Shown piece after piece: positions 7,406-15,864 of a stretch of 18,712 nucleotides of DNA. Numbering within the stretch: position 1 is the first letter of the stretch; every line of letters starts with the position of its first letter. Source of the stretch: Methanobacterium sp. (GTDB lineage Archaea > Methanobacteriota > Methanobacteria > Methanobacteriales > Methanobacteriaceae); assembly GCA_018263005.1 (NCBI GenBank), contig JADFDH010000013.1, forward strand, positions 1 to 18,712, in the 5' to 3' direction. Position numbers and translations under genes: made by a program. The notes under the pieces were generated by a model that had not been told where the DNA came from, ran no database searches, and saw only the letters and a program-made list of their open reading frames with translations.

Positions 7406-8515
7406 ATGAACAATCGATTCTTTGGAATGACATTTAAGGGTGTTTTTAGAAGGAAAACACGAAGCTTGTTAACCATCCTTAGCATAGTTGTTGGTATTAT
7501 GTTAGTGACTGCTCTTTTGATGGTGGCTAATGGATTGAATACTCAATTCCAGCAATTAAGTGGAGGATCAGGCGCTGATTTTGTTGTATTAGACCATTCA
7601 TCTGATCTTTCTTCTAGTCGAGTAAATGCATCTATAGAGAATGACCTGGAAAATATGGATGGTATATCCTGGGTTTCAGGGATGGTTATTTCCACAACCA
7701 ATATAGGTGATAGACCCTTTGCTTTTGTAATGGGTGTGCAGCCTGATGAAAAGTCCGTTGAACAGTTTGGTATCGTCGAAGGTAGAACCCTACAATCGGG
7801 TGATACTGGAAAAGTTATAATAGGGCGAGTTATGGCCACTCAGGAGGGCTTGAAGATAGGGGATACTTTGAATATTAAAGATAAATCATTTGAAGTGGTT
7901 GGTATTTACGAAACAGGAGTTACTACCGAGGATGGTGGGGTTGTTGTTCCTTTAGGTGAGGCTCAGTCCCTTTTTGACCTGGGAGATCAGGTTTCCATGC
8001 TACAGGTTAAGGTGGAAAATATCGATCAAGTCGATGCGATCCGAACCCAGATAGAAACTCGATATCCTCAACTTCTGGCTCTTAAAGGTTCAGAAGTGGC
8101 AAACCAACAGGCAGATCTTCAGTTGATCAATAGTATTTCTTCACTCATAGCATTAATCGCCATTTTGGTAGGAAGCATAGTGGTTATGAACACCATGATC
8201 ATGTCTGTAATGGAAAGAACACGAGAAATTGGTGTATTACGAGCAATCGGATGGAAGAGAAGAAAGATACTGTTACTTATCCTGAAGGAATCTTTCACCA
8301 TCAGTATCATTGGTGGTGTCATTGGTATTGTACTGGGTATCGTTATGGTAAACTTGCTGACCAATCTGGCTAAAATTTCCCTGAATCTGCCGGTTACCTT
8401 AGATCTAGTGGTAGGGGTTTTTCTTATTACCATAATCCTCGGTATTCTGGGGGGATTTTATCCGGCATGGAGGGCTTCAAAGATGAGCCCTATGGAAGCT
8501 TTATCTCGAGAGTAA
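7406..8515 (+). CDS. MacB/LolC-type ABC transporter permease (FtsX-like)
   Basis: The membrane subunit of a MacB/LolCDE-type ABC transporter, 369 residues from the second ATG. Helix 1 is at about 21-41 (LLTILSIVVGIMLVTALLM) after the basic RRKTR. A large extracytoplasmic MacB-like core domain follows (about 45-240, with VMGVQP, VIIGRVMA, VVGIYETG). The FtsX domain has three helices at about 246-268, 290-318 and 334-352, with the coupling segment ERTREIGVLRAIGWKRRKI and the closing GFYPAWRASKMSPMEAL, all hallmarks of the family. GGTGAT at 7397-7402 directly abuts an ATG at 7403 and is three bases from the ATG at 7406. The tetR gene has the same three-base spacing, so 7406 is preferred. The ATPase gene follows after 13 bases. 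Such transporters extrude peptides, lipids or drugs; the substrate here is unknown. Confidence 0.9.
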   Translation: MNNRFFGMTFKGVFRRKTRSLLTILSIVVGIMLVTALLMVANGLNTQFQQLSGGSGADFVVLDHSSDLSSSRVNASIENDLENMDGISWVSGMVISTTNIGDRPFAFVMGVQPDEKSVEQFGIVEGRTLQSGDTGKVIIGRVMATQEGLKIGDTLNIKDKSFEVVGIYETGVTTEDGGVVVPLGEAQSLFDLGDQVSMLQVKVENIDQVDAIRTQIETRYPQLLALKGSEVANQQADLQLINSISSLIALIAILVGSIVVMNTMIMSVMERTREIGVLRAIGWKRRKILLLILKESFTISIIGGVIGIVLGIVMVNLLTNLAKISLNLPVTLDLVVGVFLITIILGILGGFYPAWRASKMSPMEALSRE

Positions 8516-8518
8516 AGT

Positions 8519-8524
8519 GGTGAT
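8519..8524 (+). promoter_or_regulatory. Ribosome binding site that sets the ATPase start
   Basis: GGTGAT lies 4 bases before the ATG at 8529. The in-frame GTG codons at 8517 and 8520 overlap it and so are unlikely starts. Confidence 0.7.
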
Positions 8525-8528
8525 ATTC

Positions 8529-9362
8529 ATGTTTCTTAAGACGGTTAATGTAAAAAAACATTTTGGAGAAGTAAAAGCAGTAGATGGAGTTAGTTTAGAG
8601 ATTGAGAAGGGTGAATTTGTATCTATCATGGGTCCTTCCGGTTCTGGAAAAACCACACTTCTAACACTGCTGGGAACACTGGACTCTCTTACATCAGGAG
8701 ATATAATCATCGATTATGAAAATTTATCTTCCATTAAAGATGTGGATACCTTCAGATCAAAGAAGATGGGCTTTATCTTCCAATTTCACAACCTCATCGG
8801 TTACCTCACTGCACTGGAAAATGTGGAACTCCCCTTACATGGGTTGATGTCCATAGATAAACGAAAAGCCAAAGCTTCCGAGCTATTGGACCTTGTGGGG
8901 CTGAAAGACAGGATGCATCACATTCCCTCACAACTTTCAGGAGGAGAACGACAGAGGGTGGCCATAGCCAGAGCCCTGGTAAATGATCCTCTCCTGGTAC
9001 TGGCGGATGAACCTACAGGAGAGCTGGATTCCAGTACTACACAGAAGATCATGGATTTAATGAAAAAAATCAATCAAGAAAAAAATATCACCTTCCTAGT
9101 GGTTACCCACGACCCCGAAGTGGCTAAAAAAACAGGTAAGATCATAATTTTAAGGGATGGTAAGATTTCAAGGGAGGAACTCGTAAAAAGCGCTTCTATT
9201 GAAGATATAATGACCTTAAAAAATTCAACTTTAGGACAACAACTACTTCAAAAGGAATCAGGGGATCCTTATCTGGAAAAACTGGGATTATTCAAAGAAA
9301 AAAAATTAACCAGAGAAGGAGAATTACTCCTTTCATTATTTGAAAAAGTAGAAGAGTTGTAG
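8529..9362 (+). CDS. ABC transporter ATP-binding protein, MacB/LolD type
   Basis: The ATPase partner of the upstream permease, 277 residues. It has the full set of ABC motifs: Walker A GPSGSGKT (35-42), Q-loop Gln85 in FIFQFHNL, signature LSGGERQRVAIARAL (136-150), Walker B LLVLADEPTGELD (155-167) and the switch His194 in VVTHD. The wording FIFQFHNLIGYLTALENVELP is typical of MacB/LolD ATPases. After residue 215 there is an added tail of about 60 residues (ending LTREGELLLSLFEKVEEL) beyond the usual LolD length of about 220-230. Its role is unknown. The gene is 13 bases after the permease stop and is surely co-transcribed. I see no strong terminator; a weak T5 tract lies near 9413. Confidence 0.93.
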   Translation: MFLKTVNVKKHFGEVKAVDGVSLEIEKGEFVSIMGPSGSGKTTLLTLLGTLDSLTSGDIIIDYENLSSIKDVDTFRSKKMGFIFQFHNLIGYLTALENVELPLHGLMSIDKRKAKASELLDLVGLKDRMHHIPSQLSGGERQRVAIARALVNDPLLVLADEPTGELDSSTTQKIMDLMKKINQEKNITFLVVTHDPEVAKKTGKIIILRDGKISREELVKSASIEDIMTLKNSTLGQQLLQKESGDPYLEKLGLFKEKKLTREGELLLSLFEKVEEL

Positions 9363-9443
9363 ATTAATGGATTAAAGGTTCTACAGATATCATCGATAAA
9401 TATATGAAGAATTTTTATTAAGCTTGATAGTATGAGAGTTTAG

Positions 9444-9527
9444 CACGTAGTATATTGGTTACACACTGAACAGTCTAAAGAATTGGAAGAGTCTATTCAA
9501 GAGAAACGAAAAATTCGTCAATGGTGA
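9444..9527 (+). pseudogene. Short C-terminal gene remnant, unrecognised
   Basis: An open stretch of 27 codons between a TAG and a TGA without a start reads HVVYWLHTEQSKELEESIQE and ends KRKIRQW. It is charged and helical like real protein. It sits in the 182-base gap between the ABC exporter and the convergent 603-residue gene and may mark the junction where accessory DNA entered. The family is not recognised. Confidence 0.25.
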
Positions 9528-9544
9528 TATATGGTGACGTTCAA

Positions 9545-11356
9545 CTAAACTTTACCGTCAATTCCAAAATAAGAAAATACACAATTATGTTCAGGTAATT
9601 CAATAATATCTTTTGATGCCAGGGTTATAATGTTTAGTTTATTCAAAGTATTTTTTAATTGGCTTCTACATGCGCTAATTCTCCCATTTCTTTGATTTTT
9701 GGCTTCAACTAATAAGATTTTTAATTCCCCATTAAGAAAACCTAAAGCAAAACCATCGAGATCTGTTAAAATTTTCCTCTCCCTATTATAGATCAATATA
9801 GGCGATAAAGCAACTAAAAGTTTCCCACGATGATTTATATGGTTTAATGTTCCTTTAAGACCATTCAATTCGTTTTTGCGCGAATCAGAAACATTGACAA
9901 ATTCAAAAATACTTTCAATCTTTTTAGGAGCAGTTTTAGAACCACTAATTGGCAGGACAAGAAATTCTTGATTATATTTATCTTTAAATTCAAAATAGAG
10001 TTCCGTGGCGGTGATATATTTTAATATTTCTAATAATAATTCTTCAAAGGGGTATGAGAAAACCCTATCAATATTACCTTTGTAATATTTGGTTTCTTTT
10101 CTCAGATTAAAATATAATTCAACAAAGTTCTTTAAAAAATGCCCCATTATATTCATATTTTTATCAAGAGGAGAATTTTGAAAAATTCTTAAGTTTATTA
10201 CATATTGGTTTACATTTGCAGAAGACTGAAAAGTAGTTAAACAACCATTTTTGCCAAATAAATTATTCCACTTTTTTTCTTTCTCAAAAGATAATTTTGA
10301 TTTGAAATTATCTTTTAAAATGTTGTCCATACTTAAATCAAACAGAATATGAAGTATATAATCCTCATCAGAAATTTTTGTGGGTTCAAATTCATTTGAT
10401 TCATTAATTAAATACTTTTGTATAATAGAATATCGAGATAATTCTTCTCCTTCTAATTTAGCTTGAATTTCGATTGCATGCTTTCCTAATTCACTAATAC
10501 ATTGAGACGAATGATAAAGACTTATAGAAAGTAAATCATCGAACGAAGCAAGTGTTTTAAGTATTTGGCTTTCAGGTTCTACAAAAATATCTCTATAATA
10601 ATCTTCTAAATTGAGAAAAATCTTTGAAAGATCAAAATTCACAGGAAATGGAGCGTATTGTGAATCTAAAAATAAATATGAAATTTGTCTTATTCTCCTA
10701 AAAGTTGACTTTAATTTGAATCTTCTGTTAGCTAAATTTTCATCTTGAGGTTCAAACAGATAGAAATTTACAATTTCTCTTAGGAATTCGGCAAATTTAG
10801 AGCCTTCAATATCATAATCTTTAAATCTATGATATCTACCTAAATGGAAACTAATTAAAATTTTATGAATACTGTAAATATCTTCGTTTTCAAGAATTCT
10901 GTTAAAAAATTTTTTTTCTTCTGGTCTTAAACCCCCTTTAAAAACGTTTCTTAATTTGGCAGATTCTTTAAAAGTTCTTAATAACCCTCGTTCTGATGCA
11001 AATGTCCCAGGTAAATGACCAGAATTTAATAATAAAATCCAAATTTGCAATATTTCTGCGCCAGAAGGCCTATAATTTAAAAAGTTAGTAGTCTTTGAAG
11101 ACAAACCTAATCCTTTTGCCAAATCTAGTTTCTTAAGACGATTTATGAGATAAAGTTGTAGAATTACATATTCCCATCTAGGATGATGTGCTCCTTCATA
11201 AATGTTACGAATAACACCTAATTGATCAATATTCTTCAATCTTTCAATATGGCCATAATTATCTAGAAGATTATAACATTTAGTAGTGTAAGAGTAGAGA
11301 AATACATTAAGACGACCTAATTGGGGCAAATAATAATTAAAAGTTTTATTTTCCAT
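9545..11356 (-). CDS. Unrecognised 603-residue protein with C-terminal PD-(D/E)XK-like site
   Basis: The first 500 or so residues are helix-rich with no motif that I recognise. The C-terminus carries a likely endonuclease core: ILTDLDGFALGF (D532 or D534 as the metal ligand), a short turn, then LKILLVEAKNQ (E551, K553), followed by a helix with SQLKNTLNKL. That is the order and spacing of PD-(D/E)XK enzymes. There is no signal peptide or membrane helix. The ATG at 11356 has only a weak AGGT about 4 bases upstream. The gene diverges from hsdR across 245 bases, so the two may be regulated together or may have been acquired together. It could be a single-protein restriction factor or the nuclease of a system lying next to hsdRMS. 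The function is inferred. Confidence 0.6.
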   Translation of the reverse strand: MENKTFNYYLPQLGRLNVFLYSYTTKCYNLLDNYGHIERLKNIDQLGVIRNIYEGAHHPRWEYVILQLYLINRLKKLDLAKGLGLSSKTTNFLNYRPSGAEILQIWILLLNSGHLPGTFASERGLLRTFKESAKLRNVFKGGLRPEEKKFFNRILENEDIYSIHKILISFHLGRYHRFKDYDIEGSKFAEFLREIVNFYLFEPQDENLANRRFKLKSTFRRIRQISYLFLDSQYAPFPVNFDLSKIFLNLEDYYRDIFVEPESQILKTLASFDDLLSISLYHSSQCISELGKHAIEIQAKLEGEELSRYSIIQKYLINESNEFEPTKISDEDYILHILFDLSMDNILKDNFKSKLSFEKEKKWNNLFGKNGCLTTFQSSANVNQYVINLRIFQNSPLDKNMNIMGHFLKNFVELYFNLRKETKYYKGNIDRVFSYPFEELLLEILKYITATELYFEFKDKYNQEFLVLPISGSKTAPKKIESIFEFVNVSDSRKNELNGLKGTLNHINHRGKLLVALSPILIYNRERKILTDLDGFALGFLNGELKILLVEAKNQRNGRISACRSQLKNTLNKLNIITLASKDIIELPEHNCVFSYFGIDGKV

Positions 11357-11477
11357 ATTTACCTAACAACCTACACCCTTTTTAATTTTTCTTAAATCTT
11401 TCATCATTAAACCATATTATCTGCTTGCCATTCTTCTAATCCATGCTAAGACTAAAGGCAAAGACATATATTAACTT

Positions 11478-11486
11478 TTATATAAA
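11478..11486 (+). promoter_or_regulatory. TATA box of the hsdRMS operon
   Basis: TTATATAAA is the best TATA-box match in the 245-base divergent region. A start near 11510 would give a leader of about 90 bases before hsdR. The same AT-rich patch (about 11463-11486) could also serve the minus-strand gene. No operator is evident. Confidence 0.4.
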
Positions 11487-11601
11487 TTTCCATTCACACA
11501 TAACATGTCTGTAAAAAATTTATAGTGTTAAAAGCTCCTGTGGAAAAAATGAGTGTAAACCATGTAAAAATTTCGTAAATTATAATTGGACTGCGATTCA
11601 A

Positions 11602-14298
11602 ATGACAACTCAAAGTGAAGCAGCACTGGAAAAAGCCCTCTTAGATAAATTAGTCGACGGTGGTTATGAACGAGTTAGTATAAATGATGAAAAGGGTTTA
11701 AAAGATAATTTAAAGTCCCAAATAGAGAAATTTAACAACATAGATCTTACTACTGATGAATTTAACCGCATATTAACATTCCTAGAGGGAGGTACCATTT
11801 TTGACAAGGCTAAGAAACTAAGGGATAGGTATGAATTAGACCGCCCTGAAGGAACTGTATACATACAATTTTTAAATAAGAAAGACTGGTGTAAGAATCT
11901 ATTCCAAGTATCGAACCAGATAAGAATGGAAAAAACCTATAAAAATAGATATGACGTTACTATTTTAATAAACGGCCTACCTTTAGTCCAAATTGAACTT
12001 AAAAAAAGAGGAATAGAACTTAAAAGGGCATTCAATCAGATCCAAAGATACCAAAAACATTCATATCGTGGATTATTTCAATACATACAGATATTTATTA
12101 TAAGTAATGGTGTCAACACCAAATATTATGCTAACAATAAATCTTTAAGCTTCAAATACACCTTTTTCTGGAAAGATAAAAACAATCATAATGTTTCCAA
12201 TCTTGAAAAATTTACAGAGGAATTCCTGGAGAAATGTCATCTGTCCAAGATGATAGCAAAATACATAGTCCTAAATGAAACTGATCAAGCCCTAATGGTG
12301 CTGAGAGCCTACCAATATTATGCAGTCGAAGCCATTATGAATACAGCACTAAACACCAACCAAAATGGCTATGTATGGCACACCACAGGTAGTGGAAAGA
12401 CATTAACCAGCTTTAAAGTCAGCCAACTCCTAGCTGAAGAAGAGAACATAGATAAAATTATCTTCGTAGTTGATCGAAAAGATTTAGACTACCAAACAAC
12501 CACAGAGTTCAACAAATTTAGTGAAGAATCCGTAGATGGCACAGATTTTACACATATTCTAGTTAAACAGTTACTTAGCCCCAATAAACTTATCATTACA
12601 ACTATTCAGAAGATGACCCGTGCAGTTGATAGGCATAGTCAAAGAATTGCAGGTGTAAAGGACAAAAAGGTCATATTGATGTTTGATGAGTGTCATCGCA
12701 GCCAGTTCGGTACAATGCACCAGAAAATAACCAGCTTCTTTACCAACCTTCAATATTTCGGCTTCACAGGCACGCCTATTTTTGAAGTAAATGCCCAGGG
12801 CAATAAAACCACTAGAGATCTATTCGGTGAGCGGCTTCACAGCTACTTAATACAACATGCAATACGAGATGAAAATGTATTAGGATTTTCAGTGGAGTAT
12901 CTGGGTAAATATCATAATAAGACAACACTCGATATTGAAGTTGAAGCCATAGACACGCGTGAAGTATTGGAATCAGAGAAACGTCTTGAAAAGATTGTAG
13001 ATTACATCATTGCCAATCATAACCGTAAAACATATAATAGAGAGTTTAATGCGATTTTCGCAATTAGTTCAGTAGATGTATTGACCAAATATTATGAAAT
13101 CTTTAAGAACAAACAACATGACCTAAAAATCGCCGCGATATTTACCTATGATGCCAATGAAGAGATGAAAGACAATGAACACTCACGAGACAAACTAGAA
13201 AGGTACATATCTGATTATAATACGATTTTCGGGACTAACTTCACCACAGAAACCTTCGACCAATACTATGTAGATGTATCTAAAAGAACCAAAGACAAAC
13301 AGATAGACCTACTTTTAGTAGTTAACATGTTTCTAACAGGTTTTGATAGTAAATACTTGAATACATTATATCTTGACAAGAATGTCCAGTACCACGGTCT
13401 CTTACAAGCTTATTCCCGTACAAATAGAGTATTGAATGAAAAGAAAAATTTTGGAAACATCGTCTGTTTCAGGAACCTTAAAAAAGCTACAGATGATTCA
13501 ATTCGACTATATTCTGATGAAAATCCATCCGAAACTGTACTGGTTAGATCATATCTAGAATATGTTGAAAGATTTAACCACATATTAGGAGAATTTAGAA
13601 AAATCACCACAGAAGTATCTGATATAGATGACCTTCCAGATGAAGAAGAAATAAAGAAATTTGTACAAATATTCCGCGAACTATTGAGGATTATGAATAA
13701 GTTAAGTGTGTTTACAGAGTTTACGTTTGAAGATGTAGATATATTAGAACAGGAATTTGAAGATTACAAAAGTAAATATCTTGATATCCATGAAGGTGCA
13801 CAAAGCCCAGAAAAGGAATCTATCTTAGATGATATTGATTTTGAAGTAGAATTGATACGTAGAGACGACATTAATGTGGTATATATCTTAACTCTGCTTA
13901 AAGAGTTAGATCATAAAAGTAAATCATTCAACAAGGATAAAGATTTTATCTTAAATACCATGCAGAAAACTAGAGAACTTAGAAGCAAAATAGACTTAAT
14001 TGAGAAGTTTATAGATCAAAATATTCCACAGATAGAAAATAGAAATAAAATTGAGGAGAACTTTGAAATATTTATTGACCAGGAAAAAACCAACGCAATC
14101 AAAAAACTTTTCGAAGAAGAAAAGCTCAAACCAGATATAACCAAAGAAATCATTGCTGAATACGAATTTTCCGGTAAAATGAGAAACGATGTCATAAAAA
14201 AATCCTTCCAAGAAAAAATGGGATTAAAAGAAAGAAGATCCAAACTTGAAATGATTAAAAATAAAATTATGACGTTGGTAGATAAATTTACTTGGTAA
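11602..14298 (+). CDS. hsdR: Type I restriction enzyme subunit R (HsdR)
   Basis: The motor and nuclease subunit of a type I restriction complex, 898 residues. It translocates DNA with ATP and cuts far from the unmethylated recognition site. The N-terminal nuclease has D118 (RYDVTIL) and E132-K134 (QIELKK), the type I PD-(D/E)XK site, with an ISNG segment after it and a QxxxY-like QIQRYQKH helix nearby. The SF2 helicase core shows Walker A HTTGSGKT (260-267), FVVDRKDLDYQT (motif Ia), FDECHRS (361-367, DEAD-box variant) and GFTGTP (387-392). LLVVNMFLTGFDSKYLNTLY and AYSRTNRV mark the second RecA lobe. A helical C-terminal part of about 200 residues would contact HsdM/HsdS. ATG 11602 has no good Shine-Dalgarno but is the first start after an upstream in-frame stop. 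The hsdM start follows 15 bases after the stop. Confidence 0.95.
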   Translation: MTTQSEAALEKALLDKLVDGGYERVSINDEKGLKDNLKSQIEKFNNIDLTTDEFNRILTFLEGGTIFDKAKKLRDRYELDRPEGTVYIQFLNKKDWCKNLFQVSNQIRMEKTYKNRYDVTILINGLPLVQIELKKRGIELKRAFNQIQRYQKHSYRGLFQYIQIFIISNGVNTKYYANNKSLSFKYTFFWKDKNNHNVSNLEKFTEEFLEKCHLSKMIAKYIVLNETDQALMVLRAYQYYAVEAIMNTALNTNQNGYVWHTTGSGKTLTSFKVSQLLAEEENIDKIIFVVDRKDLDYQTTTEFNKFSEESVDGTDFTHILVKQLLSPNKLIITTIQKMTRAVDRHSQRIAGVKDKKVILMFDECHRSQFGTMHQKITSFFTNLQYFGFTGTPIFEVNAQGNKTTRDLFGERLHSYLIQHAIRDENVLGFSVEYLGKYHNKTTLDIEVEAIDTREVLESEKRLEKIVDYIIANHNRKTYNREFNAIFAISSVDVLTKYYEIFKNKQHDLKIAAIFTYDANEEMKDNEHSRDKLERYISDYNTIFGTNFTTETFDQYYVDVSKRTKDKQIDLLLVVNMFLTGFDSKYLNTLYLDKNVQYHGLLQAYSRTNRVLNEKKNFGNIVCFRNLKKATDDSIRLYSDENPSETVLVRSYLEYVERFNHILGEFRKITTEVSDIDDLPDEEEIKKFVQIFRELLRIMNKLSVFTEFTFEDVDILEQEFEDYKSKYLDIHEGAQSPEKESILDDIDFEVELIRRDDINVVYILTLLKELDHKSKSFNKDKDFILNTMQKTRELRSKIDLIEKFIDQNIPQIENRNKIEENFEIFIDQEKTNAIKKLFEEEKLKPDITKEIIAEYEFSGKMRNDVIKKSFQEKMGLKERRSKLEMIKNKIMTLVDKFTW

Positions 14299-14300
14299 TT

Positions 14301-14304
14301 GGAG
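14301..14304 (+). promoter_or_regulatory. Ribosome binding site that sets the hsdM start
   Basis: GGAG lies 9 bases before the ATG at 14314. The in-frame TTG at 14299 would leave this site inside the gene, so the ATG is chosen. Confidence 0.6.
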
Positions 14305-14313
14305 ATTATATAC

Positions 14314-15858
14314 ATGTCTGAATATCAACAAAAACTAGAAAGCAAGTTATGGGCCATAGCAGATGAACTACGGGGAAATATGGATGCAAACGAGTTTAAA
14401 AACTATATGCTCGGCTTCATATTCTACAAATACCTATCAGAAAAAATAGAACTCTACCTTGATAAAGAATTAGAACACGATGGCGTAACGTTTGAAGAAG
14501 CTTTTAAAAATCCAGAGTTAAAAGGTGTGGTGGAAGAAGAAGCAAAGGATAACCTGGGATACTTCCTCGAACCAAAATGTCTATTTAGAAATCTGGTTAA
14601 TGGTGCTAAACATGGGTTTTTTATCTTAGATAACTTAGGAAAAGCTTTAAATAACATAGGGGAATCAGCATATGGACAGAAAAGTGAAGATGACTTTGTA
14701 AACTTATTCGAAGATGTTGACTTACAATCATCCAAACTAGGAAAATCCGTAGAACAAAAAAATAAGATCATCTCCAAAATTCTTTTACACTTATCAGAAA
14801 TAGATTTTAAATTGGAAGACACTGAATCAGACATCTTGGGAGATGCATACGAATATCTAATCTCCCAATTTGCATCCAGTGCAGGTAAAAAGGCAGGTGA
14901 ATTTTATACACCACAACAAGTCTCTAAAATATTGGCAAAAATTGTAACCCTAAAAAAAAGCCGCTTAAAAAATGTCTATGACCCTACGTGTGGTTCAGGT
15001 TCTTTACTTTTAAGAGTGTCCAAAGAAGCTTTAGTCGGTGATTTCTATGGCCAGGAACTGAACCAATCCACATACAATTTGGCACGGATGAACATGATCC
15101 TACATGATGTAAAATTTGACGACTTTGACATACAACAAGGAAACTCCTTAGAGGATCCAAGACATATTGACATGAAATTTGAAGCCATAGTAGCTAATCC
15201 TCCTTTTTCTGCTAAATGGAGTGCAGATAGTAGATTTTTGGATGATAAACGGTTCAGTGCCTATGGAAAACTTGCACCAAAATCGAAGGCAGATTTCGCT
15301 TTTTTACAGCATATGATTTACCACTTAGATGAAAACGGAACCATGGCAATAGTACTACCACACGGAGTGCTGTTTAGAGGAGCTGCAGAAGGGGTTATCA
15401 GAAAATATTTGGTTGAAGATAAAAATTATCTTGATGCTATAATAGGGTTGCCTGCAAATGTTTTTTATGGTACAAGTATTCCTACTGTAATATTAGTTTT
15501 TAAGAAGTGCAGGGAAGATGGTGCGGATATACTTTTTATTGATGCTTCTAAATATTTTGAGAAGGTTAAAAATCAGAACAGACTTAGGGATGAGGATGTA
15601 ACAAGAATAATGGATACATATGTTGGAAGAGAACAAATTGATAAATTTTCCTATAAAGCATCTTTAGATGAAATTAGAGAAAATGACTATAACCTAAATA
15701 TACCCCGTTATGTTGATACTTTTGAAGAGGAGGAGCCTGTGGATCTTGATGAAGTTGTTAAAGAACTAGAAACTATTGAAAAAGAGATTAAAATTATTGA
15801 CCAAGAAATTGAAAAATATTGTGATGAATTAGGCATAAAAGCCCCAATAATGAGGTGA
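14314..15858 (+). CDS. hsdM: Type I N6-adenine DNA methyltransferase subunit M (HsdM)
   Basis: The modification subunit, 514 residues. With HsdS it methylates adenine in the recognition sequence and forms the core to which HsdR binds. The N-terminal HsdM helical domain is clear (QQKLESKLWAIADELRGNMD, then LGFIFYKYLSEK). The S-adenosylmethionine site is DPTCGSGSLLLR (223-234) and the catalytic motif is NPPF (295-298), the N6-adenine type. GEFYTPQQVSKIL (195-207) is another family landmark. A coiled-coil-like acidic C-terminus (EEVVKELETIEKEI-type) probably contacts the HsdS spacer helices. It is the middle gene of hsdR-hsdM-hsdS, and its last codons contain the hsdS ribosome binding site, suggesting translational coupling. 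Confidence 0.95.
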   Translation: MSEYQQKLESKLWAIADELRGNMDANEFKNYMLGFIFYKYLSEKIELYLDKELEHDGVTFEEAFKNPELKGVVEEEAKDNLGYFLEPKCLFRNLVNGAKHGFFILDNLGKALNNIGESAYGQKSEDDFVNLFEDVDLQSSKLGKSVEQKNKIISKILLHLSEIDFKLEDTESDILGDAYEYLISQFASSAGKKAGEFYTPQQVSKILAKIVTLKKSRLKNVYDPTCGSGSLLLRVSKEALVGDFYGQELNQSTYNLARMNMILHDVKFDDFDIQQGNSLEDPRHIDMKFEAIVANPPFSAKWSADSRFLDDKRFSAYGKLAPKSKADFAFLQHMIYHLDENGTMAIVLPHGVLFRGAAEGVIRKYLVEDKNYLDAIIGLPANVFYGTSIPTVILVFKKCREDGADILFIDASKYFEKVKNQNRLRDEDVTRIMDTYVGREQIDKFSYKASLDEIRENDYNLNIPRYVDTFEEEEPVDLDEVVKELETIEKEIKIIDQEIEKYCDELGIKAPIMR

Positions 15859-15859
15859 T
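15852..15859 (+). promoter_or_regulatory. Ribosome binding site for hsdS within the hsdM end
   Basis: GAGGTGAT spans the hsdM TGA stop and sits 5 bases before a TTG at 15865. An in-frame TGA is at 15856-15858 and the next in-frame ATG is at codon 28, so the TTG is the start. Confidence 0.75.
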
Positions 15860-15864
15860 TTGAT

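Noticed and set aside
8119..8433. 104-codon frame antisense to the permease
   Set aside because: The plus-strand FtsX motifs are unmistakable here, so the opposite frame is a by-product.
14299..14313. Upstream TTG start for hsdM adding five residues
   Set aside because: It would place the GGAG ribosome binding site inside the gene; the ATG at 14314 has proper spacing and matches the usual HsdM N-terminus.
14454..14834. Open frame of 126 codons antisense to hsdM, and similar antisense frames within hsdR, hsdS and the permease
   Set aside because: They lie wholly inside strongly conserved genes, have no ribosome binding site that I can see and show no recognisable motif, so they are shadow frames.
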